A stretch of DNA of 64,000 nucleotides from Botryococcus braunii. Lineage: Eukaryota; Chlorophyta; Trebouxiophyceae. This document shows positions 21,301 through 32,815 of the stretch, in pieces. The stretch spans positions 741,049-805,048 of the forward strand of contig KV908354.1 in the NCBI GenBank assembly GCA_002005505.1, read 5' to 3'. Position 1 is the stretch's first letter. Each line of letters begins with the position of its first letter. A model generated the notes under the pieces. That model searched no databases. It saw only the letters and a program-made list of their open reading frames with translations, and was not told the DNA's origin. A program made the translations under genes and the position numbers.

Positions 21301-22237
21301 AACCATCACTGCACCTCAACTTGCACAACTGTTTATAGACAGGGTCTTTGTGAGATTTGGAATGCCTACCTCCATTGTGAGTGATAGAGATCCGAGGTTC
21401 ACTAGCCATTTTTGGAAGGCCTTTGTTAAATTATTGGGTACTGAGATTGCTATGTCTACTGCTTACCACCCTCAGACAGACGGGCAGACAGAGAGAATGA
21501 ATCGGACCATGGAAGACATGTGAAGAGGGTTTGTGGGGCCGAGACAGGATGACTGGTGCAAGTATTTAAGCATGGTGGAGTTTGCTTACAATAACTCTCT
21601 CCAGGCTTCCACACTGCAGACACCCTTCTTCCTGAATCACGGGCGCCATCCCCTTACTCCCTTGTCTTCTGCTGTTCCTTCACGTTCTGCAAATCCTGCT
21701 GTGTCTGAGTGGGTTGAGGGGCTGCAGACTGCCTTGAAAAGTGCCAAGTCTAATCTTGCCTCTGCACAGCAACGGCAGAAGTCTTATGCAGATAGAAAGA
21801 GACGAGACCACCCTTTCAAGGTGGGGGACCAGGTGTTGCTGGCTGCAAGGAAGAGCCAGCTTTCACCTGGGCTCTCCTCAAAACTATCAGCTAAGTATTT
21901 TGGGCCCTTTACTATTGCTGCAGCAGTTGGTACTCGTGCTTTTAGACTTATCTTGCCTGAGACTGTGAACATTCATCCTGTGTTTCATGTTTCCCAGCTG
22001 AAACCTTATGTGTCTTCATCTGTACCAGTGACTGTTACTTCACCACCTCCTTTGTATGCAGATAAGCGTGGCGGCGTTTATGAAGTTGAGGCCATCATTG
22101 CTAAAAAGAGAGTTGGAAAGTCTTGGCGGTACTTGGTCAAATGGATGGGCTATGATGAGACTGAGAATACTTGGGAGCCCCTTGCCCATGTTCGCCACTT
22201 GGCAGACGACGTGGCAGCTGCCCCAGTCCTTTCTTAA
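18332..22237 (+). pseudogene. pol: Element G pol (protease, RT, RNase H, integrase, chromodomain) with one in-frame stop
   Basis: One frame of about 1300 codons broken by a single TGA at 21521-21523. An N-terminal region of unknown role (about 200 residues) precedes the protease motif LLDSGASANFID near 215. RT follows, with YLDDILIYS near 555, then RNase H (VHVDASGFAVGAVL, about 702; YDRELLALVHAL; VADALSRR). The integrase has an HHCC zinc region ending CDTCQRT (about 925) and the DDE core (DLVTDLPVC, SDRDPRF, HPQTDGQTERMNR). After the stop the frame continues through the integrase C-terminus to a chromodomain (residues about 1250-1295, WRYLVKWMGYDETENTWEP). The stop probably replaces a Trp codon (TGG to TGA), and removes the chromodomain. 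Confidence 0.92.
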
Positions 22238-22972
22238 GTCCCACTTGCGGGCATCCCTTGTTGAGCCACTTGCGGCCTTGAGACTTTTCCAGCCATTTGC
22301 GGCTGATGACCCTTGGACTTCGCCAGCCAGCTTGGATCTGAGAGGGAGGGAGGGTGGGAGGGTCTGGGAGGGAGAGGGATCATGAATTGGGACTTGCATG
22401 CAAGTCTCTTGTTCATATGCTTTGCATGGGTTATGTTTCCTTGACCCACGGCTCCATTTTGTGATGCACTTGCTGTGGCAGTGTAGCTGCAAATTGTAGT
22501 TCCGTGTCTGCATGACTTGCTTTAGTATCTTACCCATGAGATACACTATGTGGTAGTTAGCTGTGTATGGCTTGCTGCTCTAGACAATATGCCTTATGCC
22601 TTTGCTGGAAAGCCACCTCAAGTGAAGGTTACACTGCAGTGCAGGGTAACTGGACCTAAGGTTTGGACAAGTGCTAGTCTAATGACTCAACCTAATTGTT
22701 TCATCACTGGTGTGAGTGCTGTCTAGAGAGTTCGTCCCCTACGTTAGAGGATCCGCCTTGCAGACGATAGTCCTTAGAATGTTAAGGTATTCGAGCAGAT
22801 GAGTCCCTCGTCTGTGTCATGCTAACTTGCTTTGTGGACTTCATCTTCTGACTTGCTGGTTTGGTAATCATAGGAGGTGTGATTATCTATAGTTACAGTA
22901 AGCAGGGTTCGTGATACCCCTGTCTTACGTTTGTGGCCCCATTGCCATAAACACCATCTCATAGCTTATGCC
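22238..22972 (+). other. 3' untranslated region of element G
   Basis: About 735 bp between the pol stop and the polypurine tract. It contains a short run of CTTGCGGGC/CTTGCGGCC phrases near 22245-22305 and a G-rich GGGAGGGAGGG stretch near 22340-22375. I see no further gene. Confidence 0.6.
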
Positions 22973-22985
22973 AAGGGGGAGGGCA
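22973..22985 (+). other. Polypurine tract of element G
   Basis: AAGGGGGAGGGCA abuts the TGTAGC start of the 3' LTR. Confidence 0.8.
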
Positions 22986-23240
22986 TGTAGCATTTCCTAG
23001 GGTATAATGCTCTAGTATGGTCCTTGGCATTGCTCATTGACTTGCCATGTGATCTGGGTTCGCAGTACAACCTCGCTCAGGTAGTTCGCTCGGTTGCCCG
23101 ACTACGCGTCTGAGGCAGTACAGTATAATTCAACCCACCCTGGGTTTAAGAGTGGGCTTGCGAATCAATCATGTAACACTCTTTCCAAGCACACCACAAA
23201 TTGTCTGATTCCTAAACCTCTTCCGCTAAGCTATACTACA
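22986..23240 (+). repeat. 3' LTR of element G (255 bp)
   Basis: Same length as the 5' LTR with about three substitutions seen by eye. The right flank GATAAGCATG does not repeat the left flank AGTTC. Confidence 0.93.
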
Positions 23241-23464
23241 GATAAGCATGATCGGACACCATAAGTACCGAAAAGAGTCCATGTACACATGAAACGCAGC
23301 TACTGAATATAGACTTTATTATAGACTATGTTTTCAATGGCATAAATCGCGCAAAATCCCCCCAAAACATGAAAACAACATGCGTAGGCATCCGTAGTTG
23401 GATCCCATCTACGTACGATTTTTCTACGCTTTTTGTACGTACGCGTAGGTACGGAACGCGTAGT
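23241..23464. other. Apparent host or unassigned sequence between elements G and F
   Basis: 224 bp with no gene. The right end is rich in TACG phrases (CTACGTACG, GTACGTACGCGTA, GAACGCGTAG). F inserted at its right end (TSD GTAGT), so this segment was once contiguous with 35459 onward. Confidence 0.6.
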
Positions 23465-24158
23465 TGTTGAGTTCTGAACATTATTATTGAATGCCTTGTG
23501 CTTTTAGTGATCTTCATGTGTGCACTATTAGGATATGGGTCCATTGAGAACATAAGGTACCTTGAGACACGGCAGATTCTGGACGTTTTCGAACATAAGG
23601 TACAATCCTATCTAGATCACACGTTTGTCGGATGAACTCTTAAGGCTGCCCCACCGGAGTGAATACCAACTGGTTGTGAAAGATGCTGGGCATTACCAGA
23701 TGCTAGTCTTGTCCAACAGTTGTGTGTGGCACTCAGCAGACAGTCGTACGGACTTTAGCTGGAGTAACTTCGTCTATTGACGACCTGTCTGCTTTGTACA
23801 GGTACGGTGCGGCAGTGTGTGTTGTATCATTGTTGCTATTGTGAGAGTGAACAAGCTTAGTGTACCCTGTAGTCACTCAAACAGATAAGGGACAGTGACT
23901 TCAGGGAGTATAGGCATGTACTTGAACGTAGCCGTCTAGAGCCTTATCTAGTGATTGCTTGATCGGTGCTTGTGTACAAGATAATGATGTAACGGAACTG
24001 GTTGTGAAAGATGCTGGGCATTACCAGATGCTAGTCTTGTCCAACAGTTGTGTGTGGCACTCAGCAGACAGTCGTACGGACTGTAGCTGGAGTAACTTCG
24101 TCTATTGACGACCTGTCTGCTTTGTACAGGGAAAGCCGATTGCCCATAACCTTTCACA
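23465..24158 (+). repeat. 5' LTR of element F (694 bp)
   Basis: TGTTGAGTTCTG to CTTTCACA, with the same internal 135-bp duplication as in E. It shares with its 3' partner F-specific variants (GGGCATTACC, TTGTCCAACAG) but differs from it in a few bases near the start. Confidence 0.95.
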
Positions 24159-24172
24159 GGTTATGGGCCCAC
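24159..24172 (+). other. Primer-binding site of element F (half-tRNA initiator Met type)
   Basis: GGTTATGGGCCCAC directly after the LTR, the same site as in E. Confidence 0.87.
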
Positions 24173-24548
24173 GCCATTCCAGCTGAGCCAAGTAAAAGCA
24201 GGAGTGAAGGTCGTCTACGGATGGGTCAGACGTAAGCGTCAACAAAGGAGCTCGAGCATGGCGCAGCGGCGCAAGGGAACTCGAGTGTACCAGGACCATT
24301 ATCTTACTCACAGGTTACCTTTCTGGGAAATTCATAATTGAAGTTTTAGCTGTGCTTTATCATTCATAGACGTTGTCTAGAAGCACTGAGTGAGTCGGGC
24401 CGGACTCCGGCGCAAACTTCTGAGGGGAACATATCTGCTACTACTGTGCAAGACTGGCTGGTAAATTTCCATGACATGGAGGGAATTGTAGGGTATTGCT
24501 GCATTCCAGAAGTTTATGAGTAAGTTTGGCTGGTGACGTGACAATAGT

Positions 24549-27500
24549 ATGACAAAAAGGGGCAAAGAAAAGGAAAGTAGCAGTGAAACAGCAATGTCTC
24601 AACCTGGAGAAGTCAGTGGGGCCACTCCAGGGCAGTCTATGACCGGGACACAATCAGCCACTGCAGAACCAAAGGTGGAGATTGACAAGGCAGCCTACAT
24701 CCCCAATACCTCTAATCCAAAGATGACCGTCATGCTTGATGATGGAGGGCGCAATTTTGAATTTTGGTATGAAGCTTTGGAGGCGTGCGAAAACACCAAG
24801 GGGGTCAGAGCGGCTTTGGAGAGGCCAATGCCAGGGTCGGTGGAGAACTCAGCCATCAAGCAGTGGCTGATCCAGTCAGTTCCAGTCATCTGGCATTCTC
24901 AGATCTCATGCCACAAAGCAGCGTTCGACTTCATCACGTGGGTGAAGAACAGTCACACTGGAGGGAGCAACCAAGACATCAACCTTGAGTGGTACAAGGA
25001 AATGGAGCAGGGCATCAAGACAGGGGAGACACTCAAGGTCTACCTCTACAGAATGATGGATCTGGCTACAAGTCTCAGAAACAACGCGTTCATCCTCTTG
25101 GACCACAATGTTGGGGAGCTGATGGTGAAGGGCCTCCCTCCTGTGCTGAGGCTCGAGTCCCTGGAGGTTATGGCAACCGACAAGCCGCCATTGGAGCTGA
25201 TTCAAAGAATCCTGCGCGCCGCAGCCAGCCGTGGGTACAAGGACCCACCTGCAGAGGGAACACCTCAGGCCATGGCAGCTGCAGCAATGGCTGGTCCCTC
25301 TGATGGGGTAGCTGGAGCGTCATCAAGCGCTGGAGCTGCACCAGGAGTGGGAGCAGTACCGGAAGTTGGAGCAGCACTACCAGCAAACGAACAGCCTCCC
25401 GCTGGCCCCTCTGCAACTACTTTTGGTGGCAGGGGGCGTGGACCTGGCAGGGCAAGAAGGCCCAGAGAGGAGCTTACATGCCACTTCTGCAAGGCAAAGG
25501 GCCACTTCATGACTGACTACGGACCGCTCAGGCAGCTGCAGGCTCTGCATCAAAACATGCAAGCGGCAAGCGTTGGGCCTGCAGCTTACTGGGGCCAGGG
25601 AGGCCCACAGTCGTCTCCTCAAGCCTGGTGGGACCATGGATCTGGCCGGGGTGGCCCGCCTTCATCCGCTTCCAGCCCTGGACCACCTTCAGCATATAAC
25701 TATCCAACAAGTCAACACACGTTTCCGGGGTGGCATTTACGACCTCCACCCCCTCCTTCTGGTGAGGCGATGTTTATCTCTCTCAATGTGCTTGCCCCAA
25801 CTTCGCATGGAGCTAGCAGCACATCTTGGTTAATAGATAGTGGTGCCTCTGTGCATATAGTCAATGATCTCTCATTGCTCCATAATCCAGTTATGCATGG
25901 ACAGCATCTTCCGCTGCACTTGGCAACCTCAGACGCCAAGGGAGGAATCATTGCATCTGGGTCTGTATGCCTTGTGAATGCAAGGCACGAAGTATTCTGG
26001 CTGCACAATGTGCAGTGTGTTCCTTCTGCGCATACCAACCTCATTTCAGTCACTGGTGCAATTCAGGATGGAGCATCTTTCCTGACTGACACTGCAGGTG
26101 GTTACACAGCCATGAAGGGACCTGAAGGGTGGTGTGGAGATATCACCCGCGCACGAGGTCTGTTTTTTTTGGAGTTTGTTAGTCCTGTCAGAGGGCAGCA
26201 AGTTGGCTGCAGACATATTGATCACATGGCTGAGGCGTCTCATCTTAGGAAAGGACACGTGTGTAGCGAGAGATCTCTGTGGCATGCTAGGTTAGGTCAT
26301 CCTGGTGCCAACAGCATGCAGAGGTTCTCCAAGGAAGATCTGGTTACAGGAATCAATATCTCCCTTGCTCCCTGCTCTGAGTGCCCCAAGCACTGTGAAT
26401 CGTGTATACAAGGGAAACACTCCAGACCTCCTTTCCCTGTATCTTCCAGGCCTGCACATAACCCACTCGATAGAGTCCATGTGGATACTGTGGGTCCCAT
26501 ATCACCTCCTGCCATCACAGGTGAACGATATCGGGTCACTGTAGTGGATGAAAGTTCACACCAAGTTGCCTCCCTGCCTGTGAAGTCAAAGGATTGCATC
26601 CCAAAGGCTGTGATAGACCTGCTCCGTTTTTGGCAGACCCAACGAGGCACGGTTGTGAAGTGTGTGAGGACTGACAGGGGTTCAGAGTTCCTGAACCAGC
26701 AATTCAAAGAGTTTTGTGCTCAGCAGGGCACTAAGATGGAGTCCTCAGCGCCCTACACGCCTCAGCAGAATGGGGTGGCGGAGAGGATGAATAGGACCCT
26801 GAAGGAGCGAACAAGGACTCTGTTGGTCCATGCTGCAGCAGACCCTTCCCTTTGGAAGGAGGCGCTTGAGACAGCTACCCTCCTCTACAATGTGGGTCCT
26901 ACTTCAGGCAGGTCCCTGACCCCCATGGAATTATTCTTTGGTGTCAAACCTGATGTGTCTGTGCTGCGCACGTTTGGCTGTGTAGCCCATGTGCACATTC
27001 CCAGTGGCCAAAGGTCTGTTTTTGGGCCCAAGACCATCCCTGGGATGTTTACTGGTTATTGTCCCCAGTCTAAAGCGTATCGTGTGTACGTGGGGAATGG
27101 AGTGTGGAAGGAGAGTAGGGACGTCAGCTTTATCGAGCACTTGAGGGGGGCTGAGAGAGTGGGTCTATCAAAGGTCCAGCCTGGGTCTGTCTATGATTCT
27201 AGGATATCACCCCCCCTTGGCAGTGAGAATCTGGCAACGCCTCAAGCAATTCCCTCTGCTGCTCCACCCACGTTCTGGGATGAGGAGGATGACCATGGAG
27301 TGGAGACGCTTTCCACTGGGGCTCCTGGGACCTCTGGACTTTGTGCTGGGGATCAGTCTGGAGACGGGACCATAGCAGCACATGACCAAGGAACCCCCAC
27401 CAGCCTGGATTCTACTGTTGGGACCCCAGAACCATCTCAGCACTCGTGGTCGGTGCTTGAGCATATGCAGAATCTGGCCAGGGGGGGTGTAGAAACTCAA

Positions 27501-29322
27501 TCCCAGGTAGAAAAAATGCAGAAGGTACAAGAGGGGTTGCGAATGCAGGGGAAGTCACAAATTCCCCTTCCTCCAGGGACCACCCTTACAAGGGAGCAGC
27601 GTTATGTACAGCGCGTGGCTAGGAGAGAGCATTCTGACATCCCATTGCATGCCCCTGACCCAGGTCAGGCAATTGTGAGTGAGCCAAACATGGTTGGTCT
27701 CCCTGATATGCAGGGGCAGGTTGAGACAGTCGAGGCTATGTTCGGTGCAGATGTAAGAGATGAGAGCAGTGGGTTAGACATGCCAGCAGTAGGGGAAGCT
27801 GGAGCCCAATCCCAGTCACTGGCTAGTCATGCTTATGGTGTGCAGGCTGACATTGTAGGCGCAGCTCAGGCAAGTCTGGGTAGTGTGCCCAAGTGTGAGT
27901 CCAGGAGAGAGAGAGAGAGAGCTGCTGCTCCCCTCTGCATTGCGGAAGGTGCGAGAATGTAAGGGTGCTGCACATGAGTCCAGTAGTCAAGGAGAGAGAG
28001 AGAGAGACTTGAGAAGGAAACAGATAATCCCGGCAGTACTGCCCAGTCCCAGCATAAGGTACATAATGTACCTTATTCTGGCAACCAGGGAGAGAGAGAG
28101 AGAGAAGGGAACAGCACCAGTAAGGCTGACAGCCCTGCTGCACCACAGCATAAGGTACAGAGTGTACCTTCTGTGAGGTTGGGAAAAGTTCACGTGCCCT
28201 CAAACTTGAGGGAAGCCCAGCGCTCACCTCAGTGGGAGTTTTGGCAGCAGGCAATGCAAGAGGAGATGGAGTCTTTAGACACCCATGAGGTTATGCAGTA
28301 TGTGGAAAGACCCCATGGGCAGAAAGTTATCCCTGTTCATTGGATTTTTTCTACAAAAAACGATGCACATGGGAATGTCACTCGGTTTAAAGCAAGATTG
28401 GTTGCCCAGGGTTGCAGACAGATTCCTGGTATAGATGTTGGTGAGGTTTTTGCACCTACCAGCAGCTATGGTGCTAGGAGAGCTGTGCTGGCAGTGGCTG
28501 CCACACAAAATCTTGAGATCCACCAAGTGGATATCAAGACAGCTTTTCTCAATGGGGAGTTGGAGGAAGAGGTCTATGTGACCCAACCACCAGGATTTGA
28601 GAATGGCAACACGAGAGTTGTGTGCAAGCTCAGGAAGGCACTCTACGGTCTTAAGCAAGCCCCACGGGCTTGGCACAAGACCTTGAGCGACAAGTTGAGC
28701 GTGATGGGGTATAGTGTGCAAGAGCGACGCTGGGGTATACATCAGGAGGGCCCCTGATGGTAATCTGTCGTTTATTCTTGTTTATGTCGATGATCTTCTC
28801 ATAGTTGCCAGAGTGGTTGCAGAGATTGAGTGGGGGAAAGAGTTATTGAAGAAGGACTTCACCATCCATGATTTGGGAGAGGTGAATGATTTCCTGGGGT
28901 GTCAGGTCCTACGCAATAGAGTTCAGGGCACTATTTCCATGAGTTGCACTCCCAAGATTGATGCTCTTGTGGAGAAGTTTGGCGTTGCTGATGATGGACG
29001 TGGGGTTGATACCCCCATGTCCAAGGACTTCGTGGCTAGCAGCAGACCCGAGTCCTCAGATGGTATGTCACATGGGGCTGGTACCCCTCTGCCACCTGGT
29101 CATCGATACTGCGAGTTAAATGGATCGTTAATGTACATAGCCAATACGACCCGGCCTGACATTTCTCAGGCTGTTGGAGTGTTGTCAAGGTATAGAATGA
29201 CACCCACTACCTCACACTGGAATGAGGCCATTCGAGTGCTGAAGTACTTGAGAGATACCAGAGAGTTAGCTCTTACTCTGGGTGGAAAGGGCCCTGAGCT
29301 AGAAGGCTATGTTGATGCCGAC
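24549..29322 (+). pseudogene. gag-pol: Element F gag-pol, interrupted (Gag to N-terminal RNase H)
   Basis: Aligns with E gag-pol. The first 1137 codons are open through Gag, protease and integrase, and F lacks the stop found in E. Lesions: the last zinc-knuckle Cys is Tyr (TAC at 25518-25520 where E has TGC). A GA run near 27903-27921 is four bases longer than in E and shifts the frame. A second GA run near 27990-28010 is also four bases longer. Two bases are lost near 28717 in RT (AGTGTGCAAG against AGTGTGTGCAAG). The YVDDLL RT motif is present after this shift. Coding stops in RNase H at GYVDAD, where H is inserted (29323). Confidence 0.92.
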
Positions 29323-30020
29323 TGTTAGGTTATGGGCATTCGGCATCACCTGTAAGCAAGCAGACAGGTCGTAAGTTCGTGCCTCTCCAGCTACAGTCCT
29401 TGACGACTGTCTGCTCTTTAGACACATGCAACTGCATGAACAAGACTGGCATCCTTATGTGCCCAGTATCTTTCCAAACCAGTTCCGTTACATGTTGATC
29501 TGTCAATGAGCATCTACACACGGATAAGCTCCTGACGGCTGAAAGCAAGTACCTTCCTATACTCAATCAAGACTCCGTCCCTTAGCTGTTTGGGAGACTT
29601 GATTGTCCACTAAGATGGTTCACTTACAAACAAGCAATCAAACATGAACACATTACCAATACACACCCTGCGTCACCGCACCTGTAAGCAAGCAGACAGG
29701 TCGTAAGTGTTCGTGCCTCTCCAGCTACAGTCCTTGACGACTGTCTGCTCTTTAGACACATGCAACTGCATGAACAAGACATCCTTATGTGCCCAGTATC
29801 TTTCCAAACCAGTTGCTCCACTATGCGGTGATCGCAGCTTTAATAGTCCTTTCACACTAACGCGTAATCTAAATCAGATTGTACCTTATGTTCGAAATAG
29901 ACCTCATCCGAACGTGTCTTGAGGTACCTTATGTGGATAGTGGACCCGTATCCTAATAATGTAAATTTGAAGATCACCTAAAGCACAAGGCATTCTATAA
30001 TGTATGTTCACAACTCAACA
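29323..30020 (-). repeat. 3' LTR of element H (698 bp)
   Basis: In plus coordinates it begins TGTTAGGTTATGGGC and ends AACTCAACA. It carries two copies of a block of about 140 bp (CCTGTAAGCAAGCAGACAGG onward, at 29350 and near 29681), echoing the doubled block of the E/F LTRs. Confidence 0.92.
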
Positions 30021-30034
30021 CTTCCCCTTGCCTG
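30021..30034 (-). other. Polypurine tract of element H
   Basis: On the minus strand CAGGCAAGGGGAAG, identical to the tract of E and F, next to the LTR start TGTTGAG. Confidence 0.85.
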
Positions 30035-30039
30035 CATGC

Positions 30040-30610
30040 TTTATGTGTATCTTCTCAGTCCTAGTGAATCCCTATGACTAACACCACGGACTTGTTAAGT
30101 TGTTTGGTCATAAACTCAGCCACATTGTGAGCAGATTCCACATAGGGGATATCTGCCAGTCCCTCTCCTATGGCCTCCCTAGCTTAGTGGCATCCACAAA
30201 GCCTTCACGCTCGGGTACCTTCCCTCCAAGAGTTAAAGCTAACTCTTGGGTGTCCCTAAGATACTTCAGCACTCGAATGGCTTCACTCCAGTGCGAAGTG
30301 GTAGGGCTCATTCTGTACCTTGGCAACACACCAACTGCCTATGCAATTTCAGATCTGGTGGTGTTGGCAATGTACCGGAGTGACCCTTTAAGCTCACAAT
30401 ACCGATGGCCAGGAGTGCCTGACCCTACTGACTCCACATCCTTGGACTCGAGCCTGCTGCTAGCCACAAAGTCCTTGAACATTGGAGTATCAACTCCACG
30501 ACCATCCTCACACACACCCTTTCCAACGTTTTGCAACGCTATTCTAAGTCCACAGACACCACTCATGTATACCGCAGTAATACCTCTGACAACAATTGAA
30601 GACTAGTCTC
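30040..30610 (-). pseudogene. Element H: decayed RT C-terminus and RNase H remnant
   Basis: On the minus strand, recognisable matches to E run from GRGVDTPM-KDFVASSR and GHRYCEL-GSL-YIANTTR through the connection domain to the final RNase H residues before the polypurine tract. Frame breaks are frequent. The central RNase H, between the first catalytic Asp region (GFVDAT here) and the C-terminal helix, is deleted. Everything upstream of the RT C-terminus (Gag, PR, IN, catalytic RT) is gone. Confidence 0.85.
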
Positions 30611-31856
30611 CTCGACGTGTTCAAATGACGACATGAGTTTAATACGTACCCGTCATGATGATCATGACAGCTAAACATACATGTAAACTCAAAATCCATC
30701 CCCTCACTTTCAAAGCCCCCCATACATTTCAACTGACCCTTTAGTCCGCGGCGCGACATCGAAACTAGTTGCGACCGTGATTTCCTGTGTGAGTTCCCTT
30801 TCTATCACCATATGGAGGCCAATACTTGCACAACCAACATGACCCAGGACTTACTGCTTGAGTACTTTCAAGTTGTCTTGCCCTAACTCACATTGCTTCC
30901 CCTGGAAGTGCTATTACATGTTTCACGGTCCGTCGATCAAATTATATTTCTCCAACCTCTATACTTTTATTTGGTTAAGTATTTGAAGCATCAAGACTAA
31001 ACAGACACCGTTACAAACGACCTGCACTCAAAAACGCATCTGACAACTATGTTTCATGTTATATAACCTAGAGTCTGGATATCAACGACTTTCATCTGGA
31101 ATTTTTCAAGATTTCTCACATATGGCCACAACTCCCAAACTTGGCTCTGTGGCTATCTGTAAGAACTCTCTCTAGCTTTCATTGATTTTACTGGCTATCC
31201 CGGTCTAGCTTTCTAACGTGAGGGTGCACCGATGCATCAAGGCCTTAGGATTAAATTGTCTGTAACTGACAATTCTACCTCCCAAAGCTCACTTGTATTG
31301 GTCACAATGATGGTAGCTCACCTCTACCCTATTTATACACATAACCCTTAAAAAAGTCTTATCTAGACACCATCAGTACTATGATCAGTCTCTAAGGGCG
31401 TTGCTGCAACAATACACATGACTTACAAAGTCACCAACGCTTACGTGTGTTGGATCAAATATCACCATCCTCTGCTTGAGGAGCTAGGGTCATCACAGGT
31501 ACCTATCAGTAACCTCATGTTGAGCACAATAGATCCTCTTCATCATCACTACTAGACATTATGCTACTCAACATCCAAATGCGCGAAAAACGCAACGCGC
31601 GCACGCGCGCAACGATAACTGATGAGCTTCCCCTGACCACATTATGTCACAGATTAACCCAAAACTCTTCAAATTAATTCATTGTCCTCAGAAACCAATT
31701 CTTTTCCATGTCAATATCAGAATTAGCTTTACATGTTAGCAATTTTTGGTGTTCATAGTTTGGCCCATCTAACACTCATATCCTTTGTGTAGCCCGCACC
31801 ATGGATTAAGACTAACTTGCAGCTATTTCTACCCCTCTTTGCATTCCTAGAGTAAT

Positions 31857-32310
31857 TCATGTATATCACCTTAAACATTCTGGGTCAACTACCATGCATT
31901 GCAACGATAAAATTGTAATCTTCTGGTACCCACAACTCACTCCTGGTCAGCCCAAAACCTTTCAACACCAGGTCATTCATGTATATCACCTTAAACATTC
32001 TAGGTCAATTACCCTATGGTCCATGCCAGACTGTAGGTCAGGGCGTGAAGCGCATGCATTGCGCAACGATACAATTGTAATCTTGTGGTACCCACAACTC
32101 ACTCTTGGTCAGCCCAAAAACTTTCAACACCAGGTCATTGATGTATATCCCCTTAAACATTCTGGGTCAATTACTCTATGGTCCATGCCAGACTGTAGGT
32201 CAGGGTGTGAAGCGCATGCATTGCGCAACGATAAAATTGTAATCTTCTGGTACCCACAACTCACTCCTGGTCAACCCAAAAACTTTCAACACCAAGTCAA
32301 AAAAACCCTC
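31857..32310. repeat. Tandem repeat of about 162 bp in element H, nearly three copies
   Basis: The unit runs from TCATGTATATCACCTTAAAC to CAACACCAGG. The two complete copies start near 31974 and 32136; the first copy (from about 31857) lacks about 40 bp of the middle. Open frames across it are accidental. Confidence 0.85.
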
Positions 32311-32644
32311 AGCATACCTTAGGGATTTTCACAACACCACATACACAGACACACATAGAGAGGTCTCACAAGCCACACTGGACCCATATATGACCCTATG
32401 TAAGACCACTCAAGGTTTGAAAACCGCGTTGGCCACACAACATCAGCCACACATCGCATTGACTACACATCATTGACCAGACACAACCAGTCAATGTCTA
32501 GTTTCACACTCTGGAAAACATGGAAGGAATGCCAGGCACATAAGACTAGTCATGACATTGATTACACAGCAGTTCCGATAAGAGGTCTTGACTCCGCAAG
32601 TGCACGACAGTTCAATGAGGCACACGACTCCCGATTTAGCATTT

Positions 32645-32815
32645 CTTACCCTCAACATTAGGGACTAGCCATCAGCGAGTCCGAACGCGACACCTGATCA
32701 GCCTTTCTGACCCTCAACATTAGGGACTAGCCATCAGCGAGTCCGAACGCGACACCTGATCAGCCTTTCTCACCCTTAACATTAGGGACTAGCCATCAGC
32801 GAGTAGCAGCGCAAA
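32645..32815. repeat. 62-bp tandem repeat in element H, three copies
   Basis: CATTAGGGACTAGCCATCAG recurs at 32656, 32718 and 32780 with a 62-bp spacing and few changes. Confidence 0.9.

Larger units (their letters stand above)
16922..23240 (+). mobile_element. Element G: Ty3/gypsy chromovirus (6319 bp)
   Basis: 255-bp LTRs, PBS, gag, pol with C-terminal chromodomain, 3' UTR and polypurine tract are all present. The flanks do not match: AGTTC precedes the 5' LTR, GATAA follows the 3' LTR, and B does not resume to the right. So the copy is structurally complete but lacks a target-site duplication. The LTRs differ at a few bases (for example ATAACACTC against ATAATGCTC). Confidence 0.93.

Noticed and set aside
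29350..29830. Possible CRISPR-like array or paired tRNA-like repeats in the H LTR
   Set aside because: Only two copies of a block of about 140 bp, internal to an LTR, matching the doubled block of related LTRs.
31894..32322. A 142-codon repetitive frame
   Set aside because: Follows the 162-bp tandem repeat inside the non-coding interior of H; no domain and no start context.
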